A DNA stretch of 64,000 nt from JAJDXO01 sp965207535 (lineage in GTDB: Bacteria > Pseudomonadota > Alphaproteobacteria > Rhodospirillales > UBA2165), in the NCBI GenBank assembly GCA_965207535.1, contig CBDBMR010000016.1:186001-250000 (forward strand), read 5' to 3'. This document shows, one piece after another, positions 32,084 through 40,635 of the stretch. Numbering within the stretch: the first letter of the stretch is position 1; every line of letters starts with the position of its first letter. A model generated the notes under the pieces. That model did not search any database. It had not been told where the DNA came from and worked only from the letters and a program-made list of their open reading frames with translations. Position numbers and translations under genes: made by a program.

Positions 32084-32562
32084 GCGATGAAGTTCACGCC
32101 CTTGACGGACATGACAACGGCGCCGTCCCGGTTTGTCACCTCGACAGCCGATTGAACGATCCCCCGGGACGGGTCCGATCTGGATCGCCGGGCGCTCTCG
32201 ATGGTGAGCTGAACCGTCAACTCGTCGCCGGCATAAACCGGGGCGGGCCATTTCAAATCCGTGAGGCCGGGGGAGGACAGGCTGGAAGCGTTGGAAAGAT
32301 AATGCCGGGCAAAGAGCCGCATCATCAGGCCCGAGGTGTACCAGCCGCTGGCGATGATGGCGCCGAAGGGGCCCTTCGCGGCCTCTTCCGGACTGATGTG
32401 GATATCTTGCGGATCGTAAAGTTTGGCAAAGGCGAGCATCTCGTTTTCATCCGCCGTCACCGTACCAAGGATATGAACCGCACCTTGTTCGTAATCCTCG
32501 AAATACCGGTCGCGGCCGGGCGACGTGAAGGGGAGGTTGCTCTGATCGTCCATACCTTCCAC
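32065..32562 (-). CDS. MaoC-like acyl dehydratase (hotdog fold), copy 1
   Basis: A protein of about 165 aa with the MaoC hotdog pattern: YFEDYEQGAVHILGTVTADE, FAKLYDPQDIHISPEEA, GPFGAIIASGWYTSGLMMRL and DLKWPAPVYAGDELTV. Such proteins hydrate or dehydrate acyl-CoA esters; the D-x-x-x-H dyad is seen in YDPQDIH. The start is GTG 32562 or ATG 32553, both close to GGAAGG. The C-terminus (GVNFIACRPRI) runs into a GNAT remnant and may be altered by the fusion. Confidence 0.82.
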   Translation of the reverse strand: MEGMDDQSNLPFTSPGRDRYFEDYEQGAVHILGTVTADENEMLAFAKLYDPQDIHISPEEAAKGPFGAIIASGWYTSGLMMRLFARHYLSNASSLSSPGLTDLKWPAPVYAGDELTVQLTIESARRSRSDPSRGIVQSAVEVTNRDGAVVMSVKGVNFIACRPRI

Positions 32563-32566
32563 CCCG

Positions 32567-34186
32567 TCAGTAGCGGGAAAACTCCTGGTTTTCCTTGGTC
32601 ACGAACTCCGCCAGGACCGTCTCCCCATCTTTGTTGGCCGCCAATGCGTCCTTCAGTGCCGGCACGATATCATCAGGTTGTTCGACCCTGAAGGCCGTCG
32701 CCCCAAGCGCCCGCCCAAGCTCCGCGTAGTTGCCGCCGACGGCCATGGTGCCGTACTTCTCGTCGGAAACTTTGAGGACCGGGCGTTCGGCCGCCATCAT
32801 GCCGTTGTTGAACACCACCGTCATGGTGGCGATGTTGTTGCGCGCGGCGGTCTCGATGTCCATGCCGACCATGCCGATGGCGCTGTCGCCCATGAAGTTG
32901 ATGCAGGTCTTCTCCGGCGCCGCCAGCTTGGCGCCGATGGTAAGGCCAAGGCCATGACCAAGCTGTGTCGATTTGCCCCAGCCCATGTAGGAGCGGGGGG
33001 TGGTGGCTTCCCAAAACGGGACGACCTGTTCGCGGGGACTGCCTGAATCGTGGGTGACGATGGTGTTGTCCCGGTCGACCAATTTCATCATCTCGTGGGC
33101 GATGCGGTAAGGATTGAGCGGCACTTCGTCCGACGTAAGCCGGTCCTGCCACTCGGCGAGCCAGGCCTCTTTCGCAGCCCGCACCGCCGTGGCCCGTTCC
33201 TTGGAAGGTGTTACGCGATCGCCGATAGCCTCTTTCAGCTGAGACAGGGTGATCTTCGCGTCCCCCAACAGCGCCCGTTCGACCCGCTGGTCCTTGTTGA
33301 TGTCGTCCTCGTGGTTGGTGGCGTGGATGATACGTTTGCCGGCTGGCACATTCGGGTTGAAGGGCGAGGTGGTCAGGCTGCTGCCGACCGCGAACACGAC
33401 ATCGGCGTCCCTTAGATACTCGGTCAGCGGGCGCGACGCCGATATCGTCGATGCCCCAAGGGAGAGGGGATGGGTTTCGGGAAATCCGCTTTTGCCGGGA
33501 TTAGTCGTGAGGACCGGGGCATCCAGCAGTTCGGCGAGCGCGACCAACTCGTCCGTGGCCCCGGCCCAGAGAATACCGGCGCCCGCGAAAAACACCGGAG
33601 ACTTGGATTCAACCAATATCTGAGCGGCCGCCTCTATATCATTGGGATTAGGCGCGGATTTCAAGGGCGCGGGCGGCGTGTAGTCCAGTTCACCGGGGAA
33701 CTCGGCCTGCGAAACGGAGGGAGGAATCTCCAATAGCACCGGGCCGGATTTGCCGGACCGCAGAAGGTGATAGGCCCGGCGGAGGACGCGCGGTATTTCC
33801 TCGACCTGGTCGATTCTGGCTGCCCACTTCGTGATATGGCGGAAATTGTCGACCGCTGAAAATACCGGGCGCGTGTTTTGCCGGCCCAACTCCGCACCGC
33901 CTGGGATGACCAGAAGCGGAACATTTTCGCTGTAGGCCTGTGCGACGCCGGCAAATGCGTTCTCGATTCCCGGACCTGCTTGGCAACCGAACACGCCGAT
34001 GGATTTGCCGCCGGTCGTCCGGCTGTAACCGTCGGCCATGCCGACGCCCACCCGCTCTTGCCGGCAGAGAATGGGCCGGATACCGATCTCGGCGCAGGGC
34101 TCGATCAGCGCATTGCGGGGATAGCAGGACAGAAATCCGGTACCTTCCCGCCGGAATATTTCCGTGATGGCTTCGGCGCCGTTCAT
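32567..34186 (-). CDS. TPP-dependent acetolactate-synthase-like enzyme (copy 2)
   Basis: A 539-aa ThDP enzyme. PYR domain: FLSCYPRNALIEPCAEIGIR and LCRQERVGVGMADGYSR with the catalytic Glu; middle domain: SPVFFAGAGILWAGAT; PP domain: INFMGDSAIGMVGMDIETAA and VVFNNGMMAAER. The variant GDS-NN motif and the start CYPRN instead of the usual GIPG set it apart from true acetolactate synthases. ATG 34186 overlaps the stop of the upstream dehydrogenase by 4 bp. It belongs to the minus-strand set running down to the PdxA-like gene. Confidence 0.88.
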   Translation of the reverse strand: MNGAEAITEIFRREGTGFLSCYPRNALIEPCAEIGIRPILCRQERVGVGMADGYSRTTGGKSIGVFGCQAGPGIENAFAGVAQAYSENVPLLVIPGGAELGRQNTRPVFSAVDNFRHITKWAARIDQVEEIPRVLRRAYHLLRSGKSGPVLLEIPPSVSQAEFPGELDYTPPAPLKSAPNPNDIEAAAQILVESKSPVFFAGAGILWAGATDELVALAELLDAPVLTTNPGKSGFPETHPLSLGASTISASRPLTEYLRDADVVFAVGSSLTTSPFNPNVPAGKRIIHATNHEDDINKDQRVERALLGDAKITLSQLKEAIGDRVTPSKERATAVRAAKEAWLAEWQDRLTSDEVPLNPYRIAHEMMKLVDRDNTIVTHDSGSPREQVVPFWEATTPRSYMGWGKSTQLGHGLGLTIGAKLAAPEKTCINFMGDSAIGMVGMDIETAARNNIATMTVVFNNGMMAAERPVLKVSDEKYGTMAVGGNYAELGRALGATAFRVEQPDDIVPALKDALAANKDGETVLAEFVTKENQEFSRY

Positions 34187-35313
34187 GCGTCGCTCCCTTC
34201 GAGCAGGTACGGCGCATTGCATTCCCGCGCCACTTCCTTGACCTCCTCCGCCAACCGGCCGGTCACCGGGATTCCCGACTTGGACCGTTCGGCGTGGGCC
34301 ATGTGCTCCGGGTCTCCGGCGACCAGAACGGGCTGGCCGGGGTCCGCGGGCTCGGTTGCGTGCAGGGCGTCGATCAGGTCGTCCATTTCGTCCGGAAATC
34401 CGTCATCGCCGCGCATAGCCGCGGGATCGGCGGCGAGAAAGAAGTGCCCGACATTGCCGGCCTCTTGTGACCGGCCGGTGAATTCATCGACCCGAAAAAT
34501 GGCCGCGCCGGAAAGCACGCTCGAAAGGATATCCACCATGGCGGCCAGTCCGTAGCCCTTATGGCTGCCCATCTCCCGGCTGCCGCCGAGGGGGGTTAGT
34601 TTTCGAGCTTCCATTGCCGCCGGCGCATCGGTTGTCGGCCGGCCGTCCCGGTCCATTGCCCACCCGAGGGGAATATCGATGCCGGCGCGAACCGCGACCG
34701 AGAGCTTGCCGATGGCGACCGTGCTGGTTGCCATGTCCAGGAGGAACGGCGGATTGCGGCGTGCCGGGGCGGCGAAGGCGATGGGGTTGGTCCCGAACAT
34801 GGTCCGTTTGCCGAAGGTGGGTACGACCAGGGAACTCGGCGTGCCGGTCAGGGAAATGCCGATCAGACCGTCCTCCGGGGCCATGGCCGCGTAATAGCCG
34901 GCGGCGCCGTAATGATTGGAGTTCCGAACGCTGACCAGGCCGATGCCGGATTGCTTCGCCTTGCCGATGGCCAGGCCCATCGCCTTCTCGGCGACCGGAT
35001 GGCCCAGCCCATGACCGCCGTCGATCAACGCCATGGACGGCAAATCCCGAACCACCTTGATCTTGCCGTCGACGACGATCTTTCCTTCCCGCCGCATGTT
35101 CCGATAGCCTGGCAACATGCCGATCCCATGGGAATCGATGCCTTTGAGGTCGGTATCGACCATGACCCGGGCCGCGGTATCCGCGTAGTCGTCGGGCATT
35201 CCCCAGGCGGTGAATATTTCGACGATCTGGCGATTGAGCAGTTCCGCGGGGACGGTGAGCACGGGTCGAACTACCTCTGGCGCGGCGCCGCCTGAACGGC
35301 GAAACCTTGACAT
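34183..35313 (-). CDS. Ldh family (malate/L-lactate/ureidoglycolate) NAD(P) oxidoreductase
   Basis: A 376-aa member of the Ldh_2 family: DTDLKGIDSHGIGMLPGYR, GHGLGHPVAEKAMGLAIGKA, VRNSNHYGAAGYYAAMA, FGTNPIAFAAPAR, and GSHKGYGLAAMVDILSSVL. The catalytic His is in NSNHYGAAG. Family members reduce or oxidise 2-oxo/2-hydroxy acids such as malate, sulfolactate or ureidoglycolate. It is the first gene of the minus-strand operon and diverges from the GntR gene 71 bp away, which probably controls it. Confidence 0.9.
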   Translation of the reverse strand: MSRFRRSGGAAPEVVRPVLTVPAELLNRQIVEIFTAWGMPDDYADTAARVMVDTDLKGIDSHGIGMLPGYRNMRREGKIVVDGKIKVVRDLPSMALIDGGHGLGHPVAEKAMGLAIGKAKQSGIGLVSVRNSNHYGAAGYYAAMAPEDGLIGISLTGTPSSLVVPTFGKRTMFGTNPIAFAAPARRNPPFLLDMATSTVAIGKLSVAVRAGIDIPLGWAMDRDGRPTTDAPAAMEARKLTPLGGSREMGSHKGYGLAAMVDILSSVLSGAAIFRVDEFTGRSQEAGNVGHFFLAADPAAMRGDDGFPDEMDDLIDALHATEPADPGQPVLVAGDPEHMAHAERSKSGIPVTGRLAEEVKEVARECNAPYLLEGSDA

Positions 35314-35359
35314 GCGTGGCACCCAGCGGCCACTCTTCTGGCAATCATCCTATCGATGG

Positions 35360-35373
35360 GTGATTTAACTCAC
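35360..35373. promoter_or_regulatory. possible operator for the divergent GntR regulator
   Basis: GTGATTTAACTCAC, with GTGA and TCAC as inverted half-sites, lies in the 71-bp gap between the divergent Ldh and GntR genes, 11 bp before the GntR ATG. GntR/FadR proteins often bind such short palindromes in divergent promoters. Weak evidence. Confidence 0.3.
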
Positions 35374-35384
35374 AAGGCGTCGAA

Positions 35385-36152
35385 ATGGCCGCGAAACCAG
35401 CTCTCCGATCGGTGCAGGGGCCGGGTCCTAAACAGGATTTCAATGGGCCGGCGACCTATGCCGACATGATCGTCGCCGACGTGCGCGAAGCGGTGTTTGC
35501 CCGCCGGATGGTCCCGGGTGATTTCCTTGGTTCGGAAAAGGATGTCGCCGCGCGGTTCGGTGTCAGCCGCAACACGGCGAGGGATGCGCTCCGCACATTG
35601 GAAGCGCTCGGCATCGTCGATATCCGCGTGGGCGCGGGCGGCGGCGCCCGGATTGCATCGGGAAGTCCCGACAAATTCGCCGAGGCTCTCGCCATTCAGT
35701 TCAATCTCGCCGGCGTCAGCGAGGTGGAAATACTGGATGCGCAATGGGCGATCGAAGGGATGGCGGCGGAACTCGCTGCGGCCCACGCCACGGAATACGA
35801 TTTGCAACATCTGGGCGAACTGCTCGCCGAAGCCGAACGCCTCAAGGATGATCCGGCCGCCTTTGCCGATAGCAGCATGCGCTTCCACATGGCGATTGCC
35901 GAAGCATCCCATAACCGCGCCCTGGTGGCGCAGTTGATCGCGATCCGTCATGTGGTGTGGCCGTCGGGCGGCGGCAGTGAAACAAAAACCAAAGCCCGGA
36001 AAATTCTGGCCTGTCACCACAAGTTATATGAACTGATCGCCGCACGAGACGGGGCGGGAGCCCGGGAACTGATGCACGATCACCTGTCGAGCATTCGGGC
36101 GTTCCGCTCGGCGAAATCACAGGGAAAAGTCGAGGAAATCAATCGCGCCTAG
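35385..36152 (+). CDS. FadR-subfamily GntR transcriptional regulator
   Basis: A 255-aa regulator. The winged helix-turn-helix (about 25-95) includes VREAVFARRMVPGDFLGSEK, VAARFGVSRNTARDALRTLE and a wing GIVDIRVGAGGGARIA. The FCD ligand domain (about 110-235) has FHMAIAEASHNRALVAQL and CHHKLYELIAARDGAGAREL with the metal-binding His residues. It is divergent from the Ldh-TPP-MaoC-PdxA operon and directly upstream of the LigB-like gene, so it likely senses a pathway acid and controls both. Confidence 0.9.
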   Translation: MAAKPALRSVQGPGPKQDFNGPATYADMIVADVREAVFARRMVPGDFLGSEKDVAARFGVSRNTARDALRTLEALGIVDIRVGAGGGARIASGSPDKFAEALAIQFNLAGVSEVEILDAQWAIEGMAAELAAAHATEYDLQHLGELLAEAERLKDDPAAFADSSMRFHMAIAEASHNRALVAQLIAIRHVVWPSGGGSETKTKARKILACHHKLYELIAARDGAGARELMHDHLSSIRAFRSAKSQGKVEEINRA

Positions 36153-36176
36153 TTGAGCGCGGGAAGGGGAAAGGAC

Positions 36177-37199
36177 ATGGCAGAGATTATTTACGGCTTC
36201 GGGTCGTCGCATGGCCCGCTTCTGTCCACGCCGCCGGAGAAATGGGATTTGCGCGCGGCCGATGACAAAAAGAACCCGTCGCACCCGTTCCGAGGAGACT
36301 TTTACACTTGGCCGGAACTCTACGAACACCGGAAGTCGGAGAACGATTTCGAGAAAGAGATCGAGATCGGCGTGCGGGAAGGCCGCGCCGAACGGAATCA
36401 CAAGAGCCTCGATGCACTGGCCGACAAATTCGAGGAGGTTGGTCCCGATATCTGCATTGTGGTCGGCGACGATCAGCACGAATGGTTCCACGACCAGGTC
36501 CAGCCTTCGTTCACCGTCTATTTCGGTGACGAGGTGATCAACACAGGACTGACGCAGGAATCCTACGACGCCATGGCCCAGCGCTCTCTCGGTCTCGCGT
36601 TGTCGATGGCCGCCAATCATCCCCCGGAGGACCACCGCTATCCCGTCCCAACGGGACTGGCGCACCGGATCATCGAACAAGCGATCGATGACGAGTTCGA
36701 TATCGCGACTTCCGGCGAACAGCCGAGCAACGAAAAAGGCCTGATCGGTGTCGGTCACGCGGTCGGCTTCATCTATCGCCGCATTCTCCGCGACAAGCCG
36801 GTGCCTGTCATCCCGATCCTGCTCAATACCTTCTTTCCGCCGAACCAGCCGACGCCGAAACGGTGCTACGAGTTCGGACAGTCCATCGGCCGGGCGATCA
36901 AGTCGTGGGGCGAAAACAAGCGCGTGGCCGTCTGCGCGTCGGGCGGGGTGAGTCATTTCGTGATCGATGAGGATTTCGACGACCGGATATTGAAGGCCAT
37001 GGCGGCGCGGGACGTGGATACCCTCATCAACGAGCCCAATTACATGTTCCGGTCCGGCACCTCGGAGACCAAGAACTGGATCACAGTTTGCGGCATCCTG
37101 TCCGAGACCAGCCTGGAAATGAACCTGTTGGACTATGTGCCCTGCTATCGTTCCGAGGCGGGGACGGGGAACGCCATGGCATTTGCCACTTGGCAATAA
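36177..37199 (+). CDS. LigB-type (class III) extradiol ring-cleavage dioxygenase
   Basis: A 340-aa protein of the LigB/MEMO superfamily, with ATG 36177 after GGGAAGGGGAAAG. The N-terminal FGSSHGPLLSTPPEKW carries the first conserved His; CIVVGDDQHEWFHD and CASGGVSHFVIDEDFDDRI carry further metal and active-site residues. LigB enzymes use Fe(II) to open catechol-type rings (for example protocatechuate 4,5-cleavage). It follows the GntR gene and precedes a binding protein, so a role in aromatic-acid degradation is likely. Confidence 0.85.
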   Translation: MAEIIYGFGSSHGPLLSTPPEKWDLRAADDKKNPSHPFRGDFYTWPELYEHRKSENDFEKEIEIGVREGRAERNHKSLDALADKFEEVGPDICIVVGDDQHEWFHDQVQPSFTVYFGDEVINTGLTQESYDAMAQRSLGLALSMAANHPPEDHRYPVPTGLAHRIIEQAIDDEFDIATSGEQPSNEKGLIGVGHAVGFIYRRILRDKPVPVIPILLNTFFPPNQPTPKRCYEFGQSIGRAIKSWGENKRVAVCASGGVSHFVIDEDFDDRILKAMAARDVDTLINEPNYMFRSGTSETKNWITVCGILSETSLEMNLLDYVPCYRSEAGTGNAMAFATWQ

Positions 37200-37279
37200 C
37201 GCTCGGCACGCGCCGCGCAATTTCTCGGAATGACCGGCAAAACCGGCACGATATGGCCAGCACTACATGGGAGGAATAA

Positions 37280-38815
37280 ATGTCTAACTGTCGTCTTCTT
37301 CTAGCCACGACCGCTCTCGGCGCGCTGATGATCGCAGCGCCCGCCGCGGCGCAGAAATCCAAGGATACCCTGCGGATCGCCTTTACCGATCCCATATCCA
37401 TCGTCGATCTCATTCACGACCCGAAGCCCGAAACCGCGTTGACCGCGCGGATTGTCTTCGACGGTCTGGTGCACTTCGATGATTTCAGCAAGGAGTTCAA
37501 ACCGCTCTTGGCCAAGTCGTGGAAGCGGGTGGATGAGCTGACATTGGAGTTCGAACTTCGTGACGACGTCAAATTTCATGACGGATCAGCGTTCGATGCC
37601 GACGACGCCGTCTACACCATCAACTGGCTGATCAATCCGAAGACCAAAGTCCGTTTCAAAACCAATTACACCTGGATCGGCGGTGTCGAGAAACTCGGGC
37701 AGTACAAGATCCGGATCAAGGCCAAGAGGCCGGCGCCCGAAGGGCTGATGCGGCTTGCGAAGTCGCTCCCCATGTTCCCCTCCGATGTACACGGCGCGCT
37801 TGCGAACAAGGCCACGTTCGGCAAGAAGCCCATCGGCACCGGCCCGTGGCGGGTGACATCGATTTCGCCGACCGACGGCATCAAGATGAGTTCCCGGAAG
37901 ATTGCTCACGGCGGGGAATACAAGAACGCCACCAACGTCAAGAACGTGCATGCGGTGCCGATTCCCAACCGCCAGACCCAGGTTGCCCAGTTGCTGACGG
38001 GCGGCGTGGATTTGGTCCGCGGGCTGCGGCGTGACCAGGTGAACAATCTTGCCCCCAACCCGCAGTTCGGCGTCACCTCGACCACGGGCATGCTCTACAG
38101 CTATATCCTGTTCGACGCGGCAAACCGGTCCGGCAAGTCCCAGCTGTCCGACATTAATGTCCGGAAGGCTATACTTCAGGGCATCGACCGGGAGGCGATC
38201 CAGAAGAACATCGTTGCGGGCGGGGCCGAGGATCCGGTGCCGCCGGCGCTCTGCCAGGAATATCAGCAGGGCTGTGACTTCTCGCCTGTGCCCTACAGGT
38301 TCGATGCAGCCAAGGCCAAGGCGGCGTTGGCGGCCGCCGGTCATCCCAATGGTTTCGAGGTGACAATATCCGCGCTCGGACCGGCCGGTGTGGTGGCCGA
38401 GGCGGTCGCGGGTCAGCTGCGGAAACTCGGGATCAAGGCCGGGGTAAACCGGTTGAACTTCGGCGCCTACCGCAAACAACAGCGGGACGGCAAGTTCCAG
38501 GTTTTAGTCAGCATGTGGAGTTCCGGCGGCCTTCCGGACACGTCTTCGACGGCGAATATGATGTTTGCGCCGGGGCCCCGGAACTATAACGGGGACAAAC
38601 AGCTGAACGCCCTCCGACTGAAGGGGAACTCGGAACTCGACGAGGCAAAACGCAAGGCGGCCTACAAGGCCATGTTCGATCGCGTAAACGAGCAAGCCTA
38701 TGTGATGCCGCTCACCACCATGCCGACGGTGTTCGTGCATTCGAAGGACGTGGAGGTGTTGAAGGGATCCTTGTCGCCCTATGGAGCCTCCCTGAGCCAT
38801 ATCCGCTGGAAATAG
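37280..38815 (+). CDS. ABC transporter solute-binding protein, family 5 (peptide/nickel type)
   Basis: A 511-aa SBP_bac_5 protein with a Sec signal peptide (cleavage near AAAQ-KSK). TLEFELRDDVKFHDGSAFDA is the family signature; PIGTGPWRV and LFDAANRSG...VRKAILQGIDREAI follow. No permease or ATPase genes are nearby, so it must use components encoded elsewhere or be a sensor. A strong terminator follows the gene. Ligand unknown. Confidence 0.9.
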   Translation: MSNCRLLLATTALGALMIAAPAAAQKSKDTLRIAFTDPISIVDLIHDPKPETALTARIVFDGLVHFDDFSKEFKPLLAKSWKRVDELTLEFELRDDVKFHDGSAFDADDAVYTINWLINPKTKVRFKTNYTWIGGVEKLGQYKIRIKAKRPAPEGLMRLAKSLPMFPSDVHGALANKATFGKKPIGTGPWRVTSISPTDGIKMSSRKIAHGGEYKNATNVKNVHAVPIPNRQTQVAQLLTGGVDLVRGLRRDQVNNLAPNPQFGVTSTTGMLYSYILFDAANRSGKSQLSDINVRKAILQGIDREAIQKNIVAGGAEDPVPPALCQEYQQGCDFSPVPYRFDAAKAKAALAAAGHPNGFEVTISALGPAGVVAEAVAGQLRKLGIKAGVNRLNFGAYRKQQRDGKFQVLVSMWSSGGLPDTSSTANMMFAPGPRNYNGDKQLNALRLKGNSELDEAKRKAAYKAMFDRVNEQAYVMPLTTMPTVFVHSKDVEVLKGSLSPYGASLSHIRWK

Positions 38816-38824
38816 GAGTTGCGC

Positions 38825-38853
38825 GGGCCGGCCTTCGGGCCGGCCCAGCTTTT
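38825..38853 (+). terminator. rho-independent terminator
   Basis: GGGCCGGC (38825-38832), loop with UUCG closed by C-G, then GCCGGCCC (38839-38846), followed by AGC and TTTT at 38850-38853. It ends the binding-protein transcript. Confidence 0.85.
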
Positions 38854-38866
38854 CCATATTGCGGCT

Positions 38867-38890
38867 ATATATTTAACATGTTAAATATAT
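38867..38890. promoter_or_regulatory. 24-bp perfect AT-rich palindrome, likely operator
   Basis: The left half ATATATTTAACA is mirrored exactly by TGTTAAATATAT. It sits 34 bp before the TPP enzyme start, in the expected promoter region, and stands out in GC-rich DNA. Probably a binding site for a dimeric regulator; the regulator is unknown. Confidence 0.65.
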
Positions 38891-38923
38891 TTTGGATTAA
38901 TCATCTGCGATAGGGGCCGGCCC

Positions 38924-40597
38924 GTGTTGAAGAACCTCGAAACCCGGTTGATGAGTGCCGGGGAGGCGATCGTTCAGACGTTGGTTGCCAACGGGGTTGA
39001 TACGGTCTTCGGTATCCCGGGCGCCCAGACCTACCCCATCTTCGATGCCCTTGACCGGGCGAAAAGCAGTATCCGCACCATCGGTACGCGGCACGAACAG
39101 GCGGCGGCCTACATGGCGTTTGGTTACGCCAAGGCCACGGGCCGCCTCGGTGTTTATTCGGTGGTGCCGGGACCGGGGGTCCTGAACACCACCGCGGCCC
39201 TGTCGACGGCGTGGGGCTCCAGCCAGCCGGTACTTTGCGTTACGTCTCAGGTGCCGCGCGACTACCTGGGCAAGGGGAGGGGCGCGCTCCACGAAATCCC
39301 GGACCAGCTTGCTACCTTGAACTCGCTCATCAAATGGGCGGTGCGGATCGACAACCCGGCGGATGCGCCGGAAATCGTCAACGAGGCCGTGCGGGTTGCG
39401 ACCTCCGGCCGGCCCGGCCCGGTCTCGGTGGAAATGTGCTGGGACGATTTGGCCACGTCGGAGATGGTCGGTCTCCTGCCGCCTGCCGAGCCGGATCCGC
39501 ACCCGGAAATCGGCAAGGCGGCATTGAAGAAAGCGGCGGATATGCTCATCGCCGCGGAGCGGCCGATGATCTTTGTCGGCAGCGGGGCACAGCACGCGGC
39601 CAACGAAATTCTCGCGCTCGCCGAGGAACTGAAGGCCCCGGTCACTTCATTTCGGGGCGGCCGCGGGGTGGTTTCCGAAGATCACGAGCTGGGCGTGTCG
39701 AACCTCGCCGGACACGATCTGTGGCGCGAGTGCGATGTGCTGCTGGGAATTGGCTCCCGGTTGGAAATGCCGTACATGCGCTGGTCGGTGGACATGTTCA
39801 AGGCACAGTCCGAACCGCTCGCACCGCCGCATCTCATTCGGGTGGACATCGATCCCACAGAGATGGAGCGGCTGGTGCCGCATGTTCCACTGGTCGCGGA
39901 TTCCGCGGACGGTGCCGCCGCGCTGCTGGGTGCGATCAAGGGTAAGCGCACTCCGCCGGACGGCGCCGTCGAGCGGATCAAAAAATCGAAAGCCTGGGCC
40001 GAAGAAAAGGCTGATTGGGTCAAGCCTCATAAGCAGTACCTCGACGTCATCCGGGATGTGCTTCCCCGCGACGGTTTTTTCGTCGAGGAGCTTTGTCAGA
40101 CCGGGTTCACCTCGAACTTCGCCTATCCCGTACTGGAGCCCCGCACCTATGTGTCCTGCGGGTTCCAGGGCACGTTGGGATTCGGTTTTCCCACCGCGCT
40201 CGGCGTCAAGGCGGCGCACCCGGACAGGCCGGTGGTCTCCATCATCGGGGACGGCGGGTTCATGTTCGGGGTACAGGAACTGTCGACCGCGGCCCAATAC
40301 AATCTGGGCGTCGTCACCGTGCTGTTCAACAACTCGACCTTCGGCAACGTGCGCCGCGATCTCCGGAAGTTCTACAAGGGCCGGACCATCGTCACGGATT
40401 TCCATAACCCGGACTTCCCCGCGCTGGCGGAGAGCTGCGGCGTCGCCGGACATCGGGTGACATCGCCGGGCGAGCTCAAGCCGGTGCTCGCCGCGGCGCT
40501 GGAGAAAGACGAGCCGGCACTGATCGAAGTGATTATCGACAAGACCACGGAACGCAGCCCTTGGCGCTACATCTTGATGTTCTACGATGACGTCTAG
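38924..40597 (+). CDS. TPP-dependent acetolactate-synthase-like enzyme (copy 3)
   Basis: A protein of about 557 aa. PYR domain: TVFGIPGAQTYPIFDAL and GTRHEQAAAYMAFGYAKATG with the catalytic Glu; middle domain: MIFVGSGAQHAANE; PP domain: VSIIGDGGFMFGVQELSTAA and VLFNNSTFGNVRRD (GDG-NN). It is the most acetolactate-synthase-like of the three copies. The start is GTG 38924 or ATG 38951 (MSAGEAIVQ). It precedes an aldehyde dehydrogenase by 38 bp, so the pair may decarboxylate a 2-oxo acid and oxidise the aldehyde formed. Confidence 0.88.
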   Translation: MLKNLETRLMSAGEAIVQTLVANGVDTVFGIPGAQTYPIFDALDRAKSSIRTIGTRHEQAAAYMAFGYAKATGRLGVYSVVPGPGVLNTTAALSTAWGSSQPVLCVTSQVPRDYLGKGRGALHEIPDQLATLNSLIKWAVRIDNPADAPEIVNEAVRVATSGRPGPVSVEMCWDDLATSEMVGLLPPAEPDPHPEIGKAALKKAADMLIAAERPMIFVGSGAQHAANEILALAEELKAPVTSFRGGRGVVSEDHELGVSNLAGHDLWRECDVLLGIGSRLEMPYMRWSVDMFKAQSEPLAPPHLIRVDIDPTEMERLVPHVPLVADSADGAAALLGAIKGKRTPPDGAVERIKKSKAWAEEKADWVKPHKQYLDVIRDVLPRDGFFVEELCQTGFTSNFAYPVLEPRTYVSCGFQGTLGFGFPTALGVKAAHPDRPVVSIIGDGGFMFGVQELSTAAQYNLGVVTVLFNNSTFGNVRRDLRKFYKGRTIVTDFHNPDFPALAESCGVAGHRVTSPGELKPVLAAALEKDEPALIEVIIDKTTERSPWRYILMFYDDV

Positions 40598-40635
40598 ACG
40601 TTGAGCCGAACCAAGCATCGGAGAGGAATAGGAAG

